Translations under genes and position numbers: made by a program
Part shown: positions 45,461 to 56,285 of the stretch, piece by piece
Layout: every line of letters starts with the position of its first letter
Position numbering within the stretch: the first letter of the stretch is position 1
Notes under the pieces: generated by a model
What the model was told of the DNA's origin: nothing
Databases searched by the model: none
The model's input: only the letters and a program-made list of their open reading frames with translations
DNA from: Trichopria drosophilae
Lineage: Eukaryota > Arthropoda > Insecta > Hymenoptera > Diapriidae
Length of the DNA stretch: 64,000 nucleotides
Assembly: GCA_030407085.1 (NCBI GenBank)
Contig: CM059584.1
Location: forward strand, 64,316,001-64,380,000
Reading direction: 5' to 3'

Positions 45461-45920
45461 TTAGGTGGTTTCAGTTGAACCTGAGTGAACCGGTAACAAT
45501 ACTATTTTGGTTATCGGACGAACCAGTTCTGACGTGGCAGTACGTAATGTGACGACTCCGACAAGATTATCGGACCCACGGGTACAATGTATTACGCGAG
45601 CGAGTGGCCACTTTATTGTTGGCATGTTCGGTTCACGCATCAAAACGAGCTGACCGATTGTCACATTAATATGCGGGTTATGCTATTTAGACCGGTGCTG
45701 CAGATCTCGCAGATAATCTTCTGACCCGGTTTCCCAAAAACGTTCTAGCATCTGCCTGTATAGCTGCCAACATGAGAGTCTATTCTCAGACAGATCCAAG
45801 AGGGAGGGACTAGGAGGAGCCGTTAACGCAGTTCCGATTAAAAAGTGACCATGGGTCAGTGCATCAAGGTCATCTGGATCATCAGTGAGTGATGTCGAAG
45901 GTAGGCGTGTGAGCACCTAT
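45461..45920 (-). pseudogene. BEL-B DUF5641-like C-terminus
   Basis: RLPSTSLTDDPDDLDALTHG, FLIGTALTAPPSPSLLDLSE, then NRLSCWQLYRQMLERFWETG, then after a frame change TIGQLVLMREPNMPTIKWPL and TATSELVRPITKIVLLPVHS. This is the standard polyprotein end in BEL/Pao. Confidence 0.88.
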
Positions 45921-46595
45921 AATTCGCTTTAAGTGCGATTTTACACTTTTTACCCCCGCCTCCCAGAGTCCACCGAAATGAGGTGCAGATGGAGGTAAAA
46001 AGTGCCAAGAAATGCCATCCTTCGCCAGAAGTGCTTGAAAAGAAGAATCCTGAATGGCCTGATCAAAGGCAGAGGTTAATGTTGAATCAGCGCCACAAAA
46101 GGTGGTACCCCAATCACTGTACATATCAGTGGGCATTCCGCGACGACTGATAAACCGCTTGAAAGCGGCCAGGAAAGTTTCCGCAGAGTAGTCCGACAAA
46201 ACTTTACCGATAAGCAGATGAACAGGAAAATATACGCGGGGTGACTCTTTTGCCCTCGTCCAAGTTTTCGAGCTTGTAAGATCCAAACGGAGTTCCTCGA
46301 GGTTTGGAGGGTCAAGTTGATGCCTCCGTGCAGGCAGCGCTGATGTGTTTTTCTTACAAGAAGTTGTGTCACCGGATGTGATTTCAAAATTATCGGGTGT
46401 ATGGAGTCGTAATGGGCATCAGCATGCTGAAGACGACCACCGACACGGATAAGGTCTTTCTGATCCAGGAATGGATTAAGGCTTTTTAGGGGACTGCGCA
46501 CGGAGACCGGAAACTGGGATTGCAAAGCGCGCAGTTCATTCGCGAAGATAAGCGATTGAAGCCAGCGAAACCATAGTTTTGTCGCCCGAGCAATA
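45882..46595 (-). pseudogene. BEL-B integrase
   Basis: DLIRVGGRLQHADAHYDSIH is the pre-integrase linker, followed by TQLLVRKTHQRCLHGGINLT (zinc domain). The first-Asp region (…DYTGP equivalent) is lost in a rearranged stretch around 46290; TDMYSDWGTTFCGADS holds the second Asp and HFGGLWEAGVKSVK the Glu. A frame change lies between the halves. Confidence 0.85.
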
Positions 46596-46599
46596 TTAA

Positions 46600-47546
46600 C
46601 CCTTTCACTGCGGACTACGTGTATACACGTAGTAGACTAAGTGGGCTCTCACTGTGGACTACGTGTATACACGTAGTTATAAAAGATTTAATGAACACAG
46701 AATAAATAAACAGCTATATACGTGCGTTATGTTTTATTGGGTGTTTTGAATCGATGGATCCGAATTTGTGGTCAAATTTCGAAAATTCTAAACGTCAAAT
46801 CCAATATGGCCGCTCAAAATCGGACAATTTTTCAGCATTTTTTATTATACACGTAATTATAAAAGAATGAATAAATAGAGAATAAAGAAATAGATATACT
46901 CAAGAGTTATGTTTTATTGGGTCTGTTGAATCTCTGAATTCGAATTTGAGGAGAAATTTTTAAAACTTTAAACAGAAAATTCAATATGGCCGCTCAAAAT
47001 CGGACAAACTTGAAGCATTTTTCGTAACACATTATTCTTAATGACATATGCTTTCGAAAAAAATTGGATAAAACCCCAAAAAATAATAAAAAAATGAAAA
47101 AATAAATAAAAAAAGAAGTGGAAATCCTACCGCATACCTCCACGTGGTACATTCTGGGGTCGTAAATAAGAAATATTTACCAGCTAAATGCGGGGGTAGA
47201 ATTTGGAATTTATTTTTCGTGATCATAATAATATTATAATGACGCATAATGCACTATAATTATAACCCAATAAATTGAAAATATTATAATAATACCAATG
47301 GCTTTAGAATTACAGCTGAACCCGGTCAATCTCACCATAAATTGGTCCATGCAATGACAAATATAATTCTTTTAAACCGTTTGAAAACTTACTTCATATT
47401 CGTTAAATTTTTTGAAACTGACTCCAAATTCGTAACCAGCGTCGTCGAAAACAAAAATATTCATATTTACACAAATTTCAAATTCGCCGGAAACATCGTC
47501 ACATTTTGAACCCACTTTCGAGTTTTCGGTCTCCACAGCGAAAGGG
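46600..47546. mobile_element. TTAA-flanked non-autonomous element, 947 bp
   Basis: Ends are CCCTTTCACTGCGGA and its inverse CCCTTTCGCTGTGGA; TTAA lies at 46596-46599 and 47547-47550. Inside are two perfect 20-bp palindromes and several 121-bp-type units (AATATGGCCGCTCAAAATC, about 46745-47010, and GTAACCAGCG near 47435). It lies in the BEL-B pol frame and the flanks join in register. PiggyBac-type by target and CCC start; no transposase. Confidence 0.88.
46614..46677. repeat. Two perfect 20-bp palindromes
   Basis: ACTACGTGTATACACGTAGT occurs at 46614-46633 and 46658-46677. Each is preceded by CACTG(C/T)GG, so the unit is a 44-bp direct repeat starting at the transposon tip. Confidence 0.97.
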
Positions 47547-48145
47547 TTAAGAGCCATAATGAAAGAAGTCATTTTTCGAAATGATCGATTTTTAACAAGC
47601 CATGATAGAGCAATTGCAGTGATACGAAGTAATCGATCCCAATCCGATATTTGAACAGAAAGATCGGTTAAAGTATAATTTTCTTCAATAAGAACATGGG
47701 TGCGAATCCTTTCCTCAAGCGGGGCATCTGTTTCTACGCCTGCTGACATGTGAGGCCAATGGTCATCAGAATATTGGAGCCAGGTAGGGCCTTTTAACCG
47801 TAAACGGGAATTCATTAATTCTCGAGCGGACATGCCGCGGGAGGCCAAGTCTGCGGGATTTTCAGCCGTGGGGACGTGTCGCCATGTAGCTGTGGGAATC
47901 GAAGTCTGAATGGCAGACACCCGATTTGCCACAAAGGTCTTCCATTTTGTCGGAGACTGATTGAGTCAAGCGAGAACGATGGTGGTATCAGTCCAGCAAT
48001 ATTGTTTGGAGGTTGCGAAGCGAAGGAAAGAAGTAAACGAGCGAGCAATACAGCCCCACACATCTCAAGCCGAGGCGTGGTGAGTTGTTTCAGAGGAGCA
48101 ACTTTCGTCGATGGTGATAGTTCCGTCTATCTAGGTGGTCTTTAA
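47547..48145 (-). pseudogene. BEL-B RNase H-like region
   Basis: RVSAIQTSIPTATWRHVPTA, ENPADLASRGMSARELMN and GPTWLQYSDDHWPHM form the typical Pao segment upstream of the integrase. LTDLSVQISDWDRLLRITAI and SFRKMTSFIMALN lead to the TTAA insertion. Confidence 0.88.
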
Positions 48146-49475
48146 ATACAAAACTGCTGCATAAGCGAGACTAGATGCGTCGCAAAAGCCATGTATCTCT
48201 CCTTGGACTTGATTGTTGCTTGCACCTAGCCAGCGAGGTATTTTCAAGTGATTTAGATGATATAGGTGACTTGTGATTGAAGACCACTTTTCGATAACTG
48301 AATTGGGAAGTGACGAGCCCCAATCTAGCGTAAGTTGCCAAAGTTCATGCATGAGTATCTTAGATGTCACAATAACAGGAGATACCCAGCCCAAGGGGTC
48401 GTAAAGACGAGCGATGAGTGACAAAAGGGAACGTTTCGTTAAGAGCGGTGGCACTTTCAGATGCACTTGATAGTGGAACGAGTCTGATGACGGGTTACAG
48501 AAGACACCGAGAATTTTTATCGCATCGCTGTAGTGGAGAGCTTTACCAGTCCCGAGCCCATGATTAGCGGGACTAATTCCAGTGAGTAACGCAGTATCGT
48601 TGCTAGTTAATTTGCGCAATTCGAAGCCGACGCCGCGAAGGAGGGCAACGACTTCCGAGCGCAGGAGTTGGGCGCTTTCCTGATCGTCGGCTCCAAAAAG
48701 AGAGTCATCGACATAAATTCCGGATCTCAAGCTGGACATTGCTCGTGGAAACTGGATTCCATCTCGTTTATCAGCTGACGTAGAACACGTTGTGCCAAAA
48801 ATGGCGCACAACAGACGCCGAATGTCACTGTGTTCAACCGATAATGTTCGATGGGTTTATCTAAGGAATCCCGCCAGACAATACGGTGGCAATCGCGATC
48901 TCGTGGGTCAATCCAAATTTGTCGGTACATTTGAGTGATGTCTGCACTAAATACGAAGCGTGGGAATCGCCATTGAGTTAAGACGGAATTTATGTCAGCT
49001 TGGAGTTTCGGGCCTACATGTAAAGTTTTATTGAGAGAAACACCATTAGAATTTTTGTGGGAAGCATTAAATACCACACGAAGAGGCGTTGTAGAGCTAC
49101 TCTCCTTGATAATTCCGTGATGTGGGAGGTAACAGGTGGACAGAGAAGGCATAGTCTTTGGCGAAACAACAGTCATATGCGTTTGGTCTCTATAATCCTT
49201 CATGAATGCCTGATAGGCTATCTGTGTTGTAGAATCTTTTTGGAGACGGTTTTCTAAAGATAGAAGGGATCGAATAGCATGATCGCAACTGTGGCCAAAC
49301 ACTGGGTTATTTTCCTTAAAAGGAAGCCGTACGACGTATCTACCGGTGGATAATCGCGTATGGGTTTCAAGGAAATGTGATCCACAATATGCATCCTCCG
49401 TAGATACATGAGATTCATTGGAGACTTCTTCAATTTCTCAGAATGTGCTAAGAAGTTGGGAAAGCTGAGACTCAT
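48131..49475 (-). pseudogene. BEL-B reverse transcriptase
   Basis: SLLSLENRLQKDSTTQIAYQ, YLPHHGIIKESSSTTPLRVV, FNASHKNSNGVSLNKTL, PRFVFSADITQMYRQIWIDP and VTFGVCCAPFLA precede the catalytic box GIYVDDSLFGADD (Y-V-D-D). LYDPLGWVSPVIVTSKILMH and FCDASSLAYAAVLYL follow into the RNase H-like region. Two frame changes (near 48790 and 49270) are the main damage. Confidence 0.92.
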
Positions 49476-49627
49476 CCGAACATGGGATGAATGGGTCTCT
49501 GTGGAATCAGAAGCGGAACCCGATAAGATCCATCCGAAAATTGAGTTTTGTGCAATGGGTTGCCCTAGGGGCCTTTGCGAAGGCCGTCGAGGATGATTGA
49601 GCCGTAGAGATCGCCTCCAAAGATCAT

Positions 49628-50149
49628 CTAGATTGGAGCCTTGTTAAAAGGGCAGTCGTCCGCAAGTTGCAAATGACGCGAGTGTGTCCATTGGGAAGAA
49701 GAACCCAAAAATTGAGGTGTATAGGATGTGAGATCCTTTAAAACGATAGCTTTCGTCGTGAGGACAGGCTCGTCTCTGTTAACGGGGGTGATCGACAACG
49801 AGGCGGCAAATTTCGCGATCCCAACGGAGACGCTACCAACGCCTGAAACTTTCGTGTTAATACGTACCAATCGAGAATTAAGTGCATGAACGACTTTCTC
49901 AGACACAAGGGTCGCTGCCGATTCGGGGTCGATAAGTGCCCGAATTTAAAGACTTCTACCATTCAGTGTACGCACCAATACTTGGGCAGTGGCCAGAATA
50001 ACTGGTGACAGGCTCGTGTCCATATCCGACACGTTATGAAACTGCACTTCCGATTGTCCGGTTTGCAAACCGACAGAGGAGGCAGAAGAGGCTTCATAAT
50101 GCTGCTTAACAGGCGACATAACCTCAGATGCCTGCGAGCGGTGCAGCAT
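49628..50149 (-). pseudogene. BEL-B Pao-type protease
   Basis: The active-site region reads ALIDPESAATLVSEKVV; the family norm is ALxDxGS, so the Gly is replaced. DEPVLTTKAIVLKDLTSYTP and the LQLADD block follow. The GSDLYG-type end is lost in a frame change near 49628. Confidence 0.8.
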
Positions 50150-51260
50150 CGTATGGTGTCTCTGTTTACATCAAAAACACAAAAATTTGCTTGTACACGC
50201 TGATAGCAAATGGTTGGCGAAACAATTTGCACATAAATTGTGTCTCTTGATAAATTCAAAACGCTGCGGTATTGACATATTTTTAAACCGATTACACAGA
50301 CGCAAAAGATACTCGCAGGTACGAGCAACGCATATTATATCGTTTTGTCTCGACACTAAGTGTTTGAATGTGGGCTTTCGATTTCGATGTGCTAGAATTG
50401 AACACGTGTTTTTTCAATGACCCTGCATTGATAGATTCAAAAGCTCTCGCGCGAGAAAATAAAAAACTGCGAAGTTTAATATACGCAGGATACTCGTTTT
50501 CGGTACTCAAATTCAATTCCCATGCTTTCCGAGTGACAGGGTCCAATTTTAGCACGATCAGATATACTAGAATCGTGTCCCACTGATCAACCGGAAACTG
50601 TAATGATTTTAAAGTGACGAGTGCTTCACTTGACTTATCGTGTAAATGTAGTAAGCCCGCGGCACTTTCTTTTTGCAAAGTTGGTATCGAAAACAACATA
50701 TCAAAATATGCATTCGCATTCGTAATTTTACACGAGTAACGGTTCTCGAGAACTGCCCGAGAGTCTATAAAAGAAGTTTCAGTTAGCATAATATGATTAA
50801 TTAACGCGGCTGGTTCGGAGTCCAGCGATGATTTTAAATAATGGAATCTTTTTTAAGTTGTCGAGAGTCGTATTATTTATAACTAAAGATTTAAAATAAT
50901 TACAAAAATTAGTCCAACTATCGGGACGGCCATTAAATTTGGTCGTCTTCGAAGTCACCCAACATGTCGAAGTAGGCATTCTCAAATGACAGGAATCGCT
51001 GGTCGGTGAAATAAGTCACAGCATTGAATCCAAAGTTCTTTCAGATGATCCATGCGAACCTTGATTCGGCCCGCAGTACGTTCTGTTCCGATCGGCACGC
51101 GTTGGGATACCTTCTGGATCTCGAGCATGATTGCCTCAATTTGGTTGAGCCATTTCGAGATCGAGTTTGGTGCTCTGTGTAATGTCACCAAATTAATAGA
51201 TTGATACAAATCCGACTCACCAAACAAAAATGTTAAATCCTGATCAAGAGAATCATTCAT
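50130..51260 (-). pseudogene. BEL-B gag (DUF1759 and zinc finger)
   Basis: ATG 51260 opens the helical N-terminus. A frame change near 50990 leads to TKFNGRPDSWTNFCNYFKSL, then DSRAVLENRYSCKITNANAY and LDPVTRKAWELNLSTENEYP (DUF1759). RFEFIKRHNLCANCFANHLLSAC and RHHTMLHRSQ form the zinc finger C-x2-C-x4-H-x4-C and its tail. This is the part missing from BEL-A. Confidence 0.88.
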
Positions 51261-51639
51261 GAAAGTGAAAACAATTGAAAACTTGTACTATTTAGAATTT
51301 GAATCATTAACTCGAATTTTATAAGATATCACGAATCAATCCAAAAATTAAAATTTGAGAAAATCTGCAAACCGTATAAAAACTGGTTCGACTAAAATTA
51401 GAAAGAAGTTACCGACCAAGCAGTACCGGAGATCCAAACAGCAACGAAGCAATGGCAGCTGGAGTACAGGTCGTAAATCAGGGTTCGTTTTCACATCGAA
51501 CGTCGGAGAAACAACGTAGCGAGGCTCAACGGCTATCGAAGAATCCACTGGAGCCGTGGAGCGTCGAGGTATTGGAAAACGTCGGGGCCCCCGAGCGGCA
51601 GCGGTGAAGGCCTGGCGTAGCGGCGGCTTAATGCGGCGG

Positions 51640-52150
51640 TGAACCTTAGTTTACAATTCTCAAGTGATTTTACGCCATCACTTTTTACAACTCAGAATAG
51701 TGGAAATGAATCGAACGTAGCATTTACACTTGCTACTCTGAACTGTGCACCAGTGCAATGGGTGTAATTGCGCATGCGCCCTTACACGAGTATATATTAC
51801 GAGAGAAAAATATTATTGGACGTACATACATAAGTCTATACTCTATGTACGTATGTATACACATTCGTGTTTCTGTATAAAGAATATAACCTTGGTGATT
51901 TTATTTCGTTCCGACCCATTCGTATTTTTAAGAAATATTTACACATGCTGCGATTTGAGATTACTATACGATACTTTGTGATTAAGTATGTAATAGTTGA
52001 AAGCGATTTGAAAGTGTAGTACATATTACTGTAACAGAGAAATTGTAACAGCGAAAGTGCAAATCGATCATCATTTACCGAGCATTTTTCTCTAGAAAGT
52101 AAGTTTAAGATGTACACATTTATATCGATATGTGTTAAAAAAACCTGATA
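51640..52150. other. Boundary region between BEL-B and hAT
   Basis: No gene. A possible donor AAA|GTAAGT at about 52098 with an acceptor TTTCTTTTAG at 52160 would make a ~60-bp intron upstream of the hAT frame. The upstream exon is unproven. Confidence 0.35.
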
Positions 52151-52160
52151 TTTCTTTTAG

Positions 52161-53767
52161 AGCCGCCTAAAAAGCAATACAGAAAAGAAATACATAAAAC
52201 ACATCATTGGACCACATTTTGAGAAACTACTAATGTTAGATATAGCTGATAACTCATTCAGTTTGATACTCGATGAATCAACAGATATAACAATGTTCAA
52301 AATGTTAGGTGTAGTTATACGATACTACAGTCAAAAAGAAAGACAATTTGTGAATATTTTTTTAGATATTATAAATATTGAGAATGGTACAGCTGAATGC
52401 ATAGTTCAAGAAATAAAGAATCTTCTTAAAATAAAAAATTTTAAAATAAAAAAATTAAGAGGAATCGGGATTGACAATGCATCTGCTATGGTTGGTGTAC
52501 ATGCAGGAGTATATATACATTACTAAAAAAAAATGTAAAAGATCTAATTTTAATCAAATGTGTTTGTCACTCGCTGCAATTGGCAGTTTCAAAAGCTACT
52601 AAGTTTACTCTTCCAAGGAATTTAGAATTTTTAATCAGCGAAACGTATAATTGGTTTGCACACTCCTCTGCTCGACAGGCAGCATATGCTCAGATTTATA
52701 GCCTCGTCAACTCAAATGAATTGCCTCTAAGAATTCTTAAAGTTGCTGATACACGTTGGCTTTCTATTGAACCTGCAGTCAAAAGAATTTTAGATCAATG
52801 GACCACCTTAAAAACGCATTTTGAAATTGCAAGACTTCAAGATAACTGTTATATGGCAGAAAAATTATATTTGATGTACTGTGACGGGCAAAACAAAGTT
52901 TTTCTGACATTTTTATATCCAATTTTAAGTATAGTTCAGAAAACAAATAAAAATTTTGAAGCAATGTCAGCGGATGCAACAAAACTGTTATCAGACTTAA
53001 AACTTTTGTATTTGACTATTACGAAATACGTGATAAAACCCAATGAACAAATCGATATCTTTGAAGCAGATCTGCAGCAACATTTAGATCCGAATCCAAC
53101 ATTAGGTTATGCTTTTGAATCTGCATGTAGAGAAAATAACATTGAAGGGGTTAAAAAAGCAGAAGTTAAAGGAAGATGTGTAGCATTCTTAATTGCCCTT
53201 GCTAAAGAAATTCAAAACCGCTTACCTGAAAATATTAACATCTTAGAAAAAATGTGCGCTTTCTCAGTATATGAATGTTTAAAACCTCAAAAAGCTCCTA
53301 TAACTGAGATTGCAAAAATTTATTTCGCTAATGATCATATTAAAATAGCTGAAATTGAAATTCAATGGTCAAATTTACATTCTATTAAATGGCACGAAAT
53401 TAATAACACGGAACGTTTTTGGGCAGAAGTAAGTGATTATCGTGATTCAAGTGGGGAAAATCCCTTTGTTGACCTATTTGATTTAGCGTTTACAATTTTA
53501 TGTTTACCTCATTCCAACGCTGATGTTGAAAGGGTATTCAGTCAAATGAATTTGATTAAGACTAAATTAAGAAACAAAATGAAACTTCCTTTGCTACGGA
53601 GTTTATTGCATATACGTTTTGGCCTCAAACGTTTAGGAAAATGTTATAACACTTATGATGTCCCAGAAAGTATTTTAAAAATGATTGGTACCCATCAAGC
53701 TTATGACAGTAACAGTAATGATAACGATGATCCATTCGATCAAGACATTGCTGCAATACTTGAATAA
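52161..53767 (+). pseudogene. hAT-family transposase, nearly intact
   Basis: From 52161 the frame runs GPHFEKLLMLDIADNSFSLI and LDESTDIT (first catalytic Asp), then GIGIDNASAMVGVHAGV (second Asp). At about 52515 an extra TA in a TATATA run shifts the frame. After the break, LILIKCVCHSLQLAVSKATK continues into the 395-codon frame from 52580. VADTRWLS and the C-terminal dimerisation block LPHSNADVERVFSQMNLIK are intact. The BED zinc finger is missing upstream. hAT enzymes move DNA with 8-bp target duplications; none was identified. The 2-base indel is the only lesion I see in about 530 codons. Confidence 0.9.
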
Positions 53768-54370
53768 TGACTTTTTTTTACTACCTTAATGTATACTTTT
53801 CCAGTGATGTGTATCGCACCGACACTTGTTTGTTTTTATAACTGTATAATTTTATGTATTACGTTATTATTTACTGTATTTCAACAAAATGTTTGTAAAA
53901 CATTACTTTGTGATGTGTAGGCTATGTTCATAGACTGTAAACTATATTTTAGCCCTTACACCGTTTAATTGCTAACCATACTTAGTAATTTATTAATCAA
54001 TACAAGTTCTTATAAACGTAGAATTATTGTCTTATTGTACTATACCTACATAAATGGATAAATTCATCCAAGATCCCAGTCGGTAAAATAGTAATGTATG
54101 CTTAAAACTGTAAATTAAAAATTATTCAATCGATTTTTCAATATTCGGGCATTATGTGAGTATCTTTATACACTGCATGTGATTTCCTAAAAACATCAAA
54201 GAAATTTATTGAGAAATGACCTAGAAATTTGTCGTAGTAAGAAAAAATTATCTATTTTAATAAATTCTTGCTCAATTTTATTGGCTTTATCGACTGAACG
54301 CTTTTGCAGCCGTTTACGCTTATTATGTACCCCGTGGAAAACGACCCCTTAAAAATAAGAAATACTCTGT
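53768..54370. other. AT-rich 3' flank of the hAT frame
   Basis: No gene. The hAT 3' terminal repeat should be here, but no clear partner was found. Confidence 0.4.
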
Positions 54371-54480
54371 AGAAACGAGACTGTAGCGACTTCTAGCGAC
54401 TTCTGGAGATTTCTAGAGACTTTTTAGCAACTTCCAGATCGACTGTGTCTAGCGACTTCTAGCGACTTTTAGACGTACTT
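54370..54480. repeat. Degenerate ~10-bp repeat (CTAGCGACTT)
   Basis: Six to eight copies of CTAGCGACTT and near variants (CTAGAGACTT, TTAGCAACTT). It cuts off the 3' side of the SWIM/YqaJ-type gene fragment. Confidence 0.8.
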
Positions 54481-54559
54481 GCAGCGACATCCATGACAAC
54501 TGCGCTGGCAACACCGCTTCAGATATTATAGTCAGTCGATAGGTCACAGTTAATGTGTA

Positions 54560-55061
54560 GCTTACGTAATTCGTCAAGTTAATCGTATCTGAAGATGCTG
54601 CGCAGTCAAGACACTGGACATCCTTAACAACATTGTCCTCTTCATTTATATCGAGTGTTACATTGTAGCTCATGCCTCGAATTTTATGCTGTGGACATAT
54701 TTTTGCCTTCAAAGTGCATAAAGTTCTTTCTCTTCGGAGACAAACATAACCTATAGCTGAATCACCATAGCTTTGACGAGCAGACCTTCAATTTTTACCA
54801 ACATTGTTAATGACAAATTATAAAACATCAAAATAATTTATATTAATTAATAAGTACGTCGAACTTGTATAATTTCTTATTAGTTATTATAAAATATTTA
54901 CTTACTTTAAGGCTTTTACTCCACTGGTTTCTCCTAAATTAAATCTTTCGTCGCCTTTTAAAAATTCATACCATAAATATATCTACTTTTGGTAGATTTG
55001 TGGAATCTGCTTTTACAAATCCCACATCCATAATTTTGCTCAACACGTCGTAATTAGCCAT
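54560..55061 (-). pseudogene. 5' end of a SWIM/YqaJ-type gene with one intron
   Basis: Exon 1 (55061-54906) starts MANYDVLSKIMDVGFVKADS and, after a 1-base frame break near 54975, reads YEFLKGDERFNLGETSGVKALK. Donor GTAAGT follows at 54905. Exon 2 starts at 54785 after AG, in phase, and reads SARQSYGDSAIGYVCLRRER, then KAKICPQHKIRGMSYNVTLD and CLDCAAS. That pattern (GYV...K..I.PEH..RS..Y.VTL...C.DCAAS) is the N-terminal region of a widespread insect family with a SWIM-like finger and YqaJ-type nuclease, usually continuing GGCKHA. The finger's second half and all of the nuclease are absent. Confidence 0.6.
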
Positions 55062-55289
55062 TATTTAATATTTAAATAAACGGATAATGCAATGATTACC
55101 TATGAATTAAAAAAAAGTAGTATCGTGACGTCATCGCCACATCAGCTAATCACAATCGTTTTCAGAAGATTTAAAATTATTCGAAAGTTCTCCGTTTTTA
55201 ATTTATTGTTATGACATAAATATGTAATAAATTAATTCACTATTTGTACCAACTGTCTTCATATGACATATATCTCAACATATATTAAA

Positions 55290-56208
55290 AAACGGAATTG
55301 GATATTTAGGTCAGAGCCTTATTCTTCATTATTAGATACACTTGAAAATTCACTCTCTAAAATGGTTTTACAAATTCCGCATATCCATGGTTTTTTTAAA
55401 ACTCCGTTTAACTTTGTTAAACAAATTTATAATATTCTTTTTAATTATTCTTTTAATAATATTACGTTGATTTCCTTTATTATCGGTAATTATAAAAAAT
55501 AAATGCCGTTCTAGGAACACTTTATTAGCGTTTACCCGTTACCTAAAAACAAAATTGTACAGTGGTTGAGTGGTTACAGCGAGGTCAAAATTTTGAAGTT
55601 TGAATCTCCGTCGGGAAATTTATATTTCAATTTAATTTACATATGATTACCTATTATAAATACCCTACCTACTGAACTATTTTAATTCTTTTAATTTTTG
55701 CAAAAATCATGCATGTCCAGCCTACTGACAATTCTAAAAAAGTGAGATATTCAATTTTAGGGCTAGAATAATATTGTTGGTTTCCATTTCTATATATCAC
55801 TTATTGTAAACCTGACACCACAGTAACAAATTTCAAAATGAGTATTAAGTAAAAGTGGAATATAACATATAAATTATGATTTTTAAAAATAATAGACTTT
55901 TAATTATTATTAATAGGATGTATTTTTTATAAAACTGTACAACTACAATATCGTAATTGTTACAAAGAAGCCTTATTAAAACTAAGATATTGTTCTCTAT
56001 GATGCTGAATAACTTGTAATGAATATTGTAGTTGCTCTTCTTCTTAGTTATATTTGTAAACAATTCTTTGTCAAATCGAACATATTTTCAAACTACAAAA
56101 CAAAGCTTCCGCTGTCAGAAAATGAAAACATTATACCACTCTTATATACAAGTTTGAAATATAATGTTCAAATTTTGACTGACATTTTGATAATAATAGG
56201 CGAATTTT
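55290..56208 (-). repeat. Inverted repeat copy 1 (pairs with 63477-64000)
   Basis: The sequence is the reverse complement of 63477-64000 with few differences. The shared end is TATTATTATCAAAATGTCAG (minus strand, from 56208). This copy has 374 extra bases at 55341-55714. The small ORFs shared by both copies have no coding character. Probably a non-autonomous transposon; the far end is outside the window. Confidence 0.88.
55341..55714 (+). repeat. 374-bp segment with tRNA-like boxes, absent from copy 2
   Basis: TGGTTGAGTGGTT (A box) and GTTTGAATCTCC (B box) lie about 30 bases apart near 55565-55605, within the segment that copy 2 lacks. This is what a SINE insertion would look like. A deletion from copy 2 is the alternative; no clean target duplication was seen. 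Confidence 0.55.
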
Positions 56209-56285
56209 CTTAACTCTAATATCATATTCACAGTCAGAAATTCGGAAAACTAAGTAATTTCTGGGTAATTTTATAGATTACTTAA

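Larger units (their letters stand above)
45461..51640 (-). mobile_element. BEL-B: BEL/Pao retrotransposon split by a TTAA element
   Basis: On the minus strand: gag with DUF1759, zinc finger, protease, RT with Y-V-D-D, RNase H-like, integrase and DUF5641-like tail. It is related to BEL-A but less damaged. A 947-bp TTAA-flanked element interrupts between the RNase H-like region and the integrase. Confidence 0.92.
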
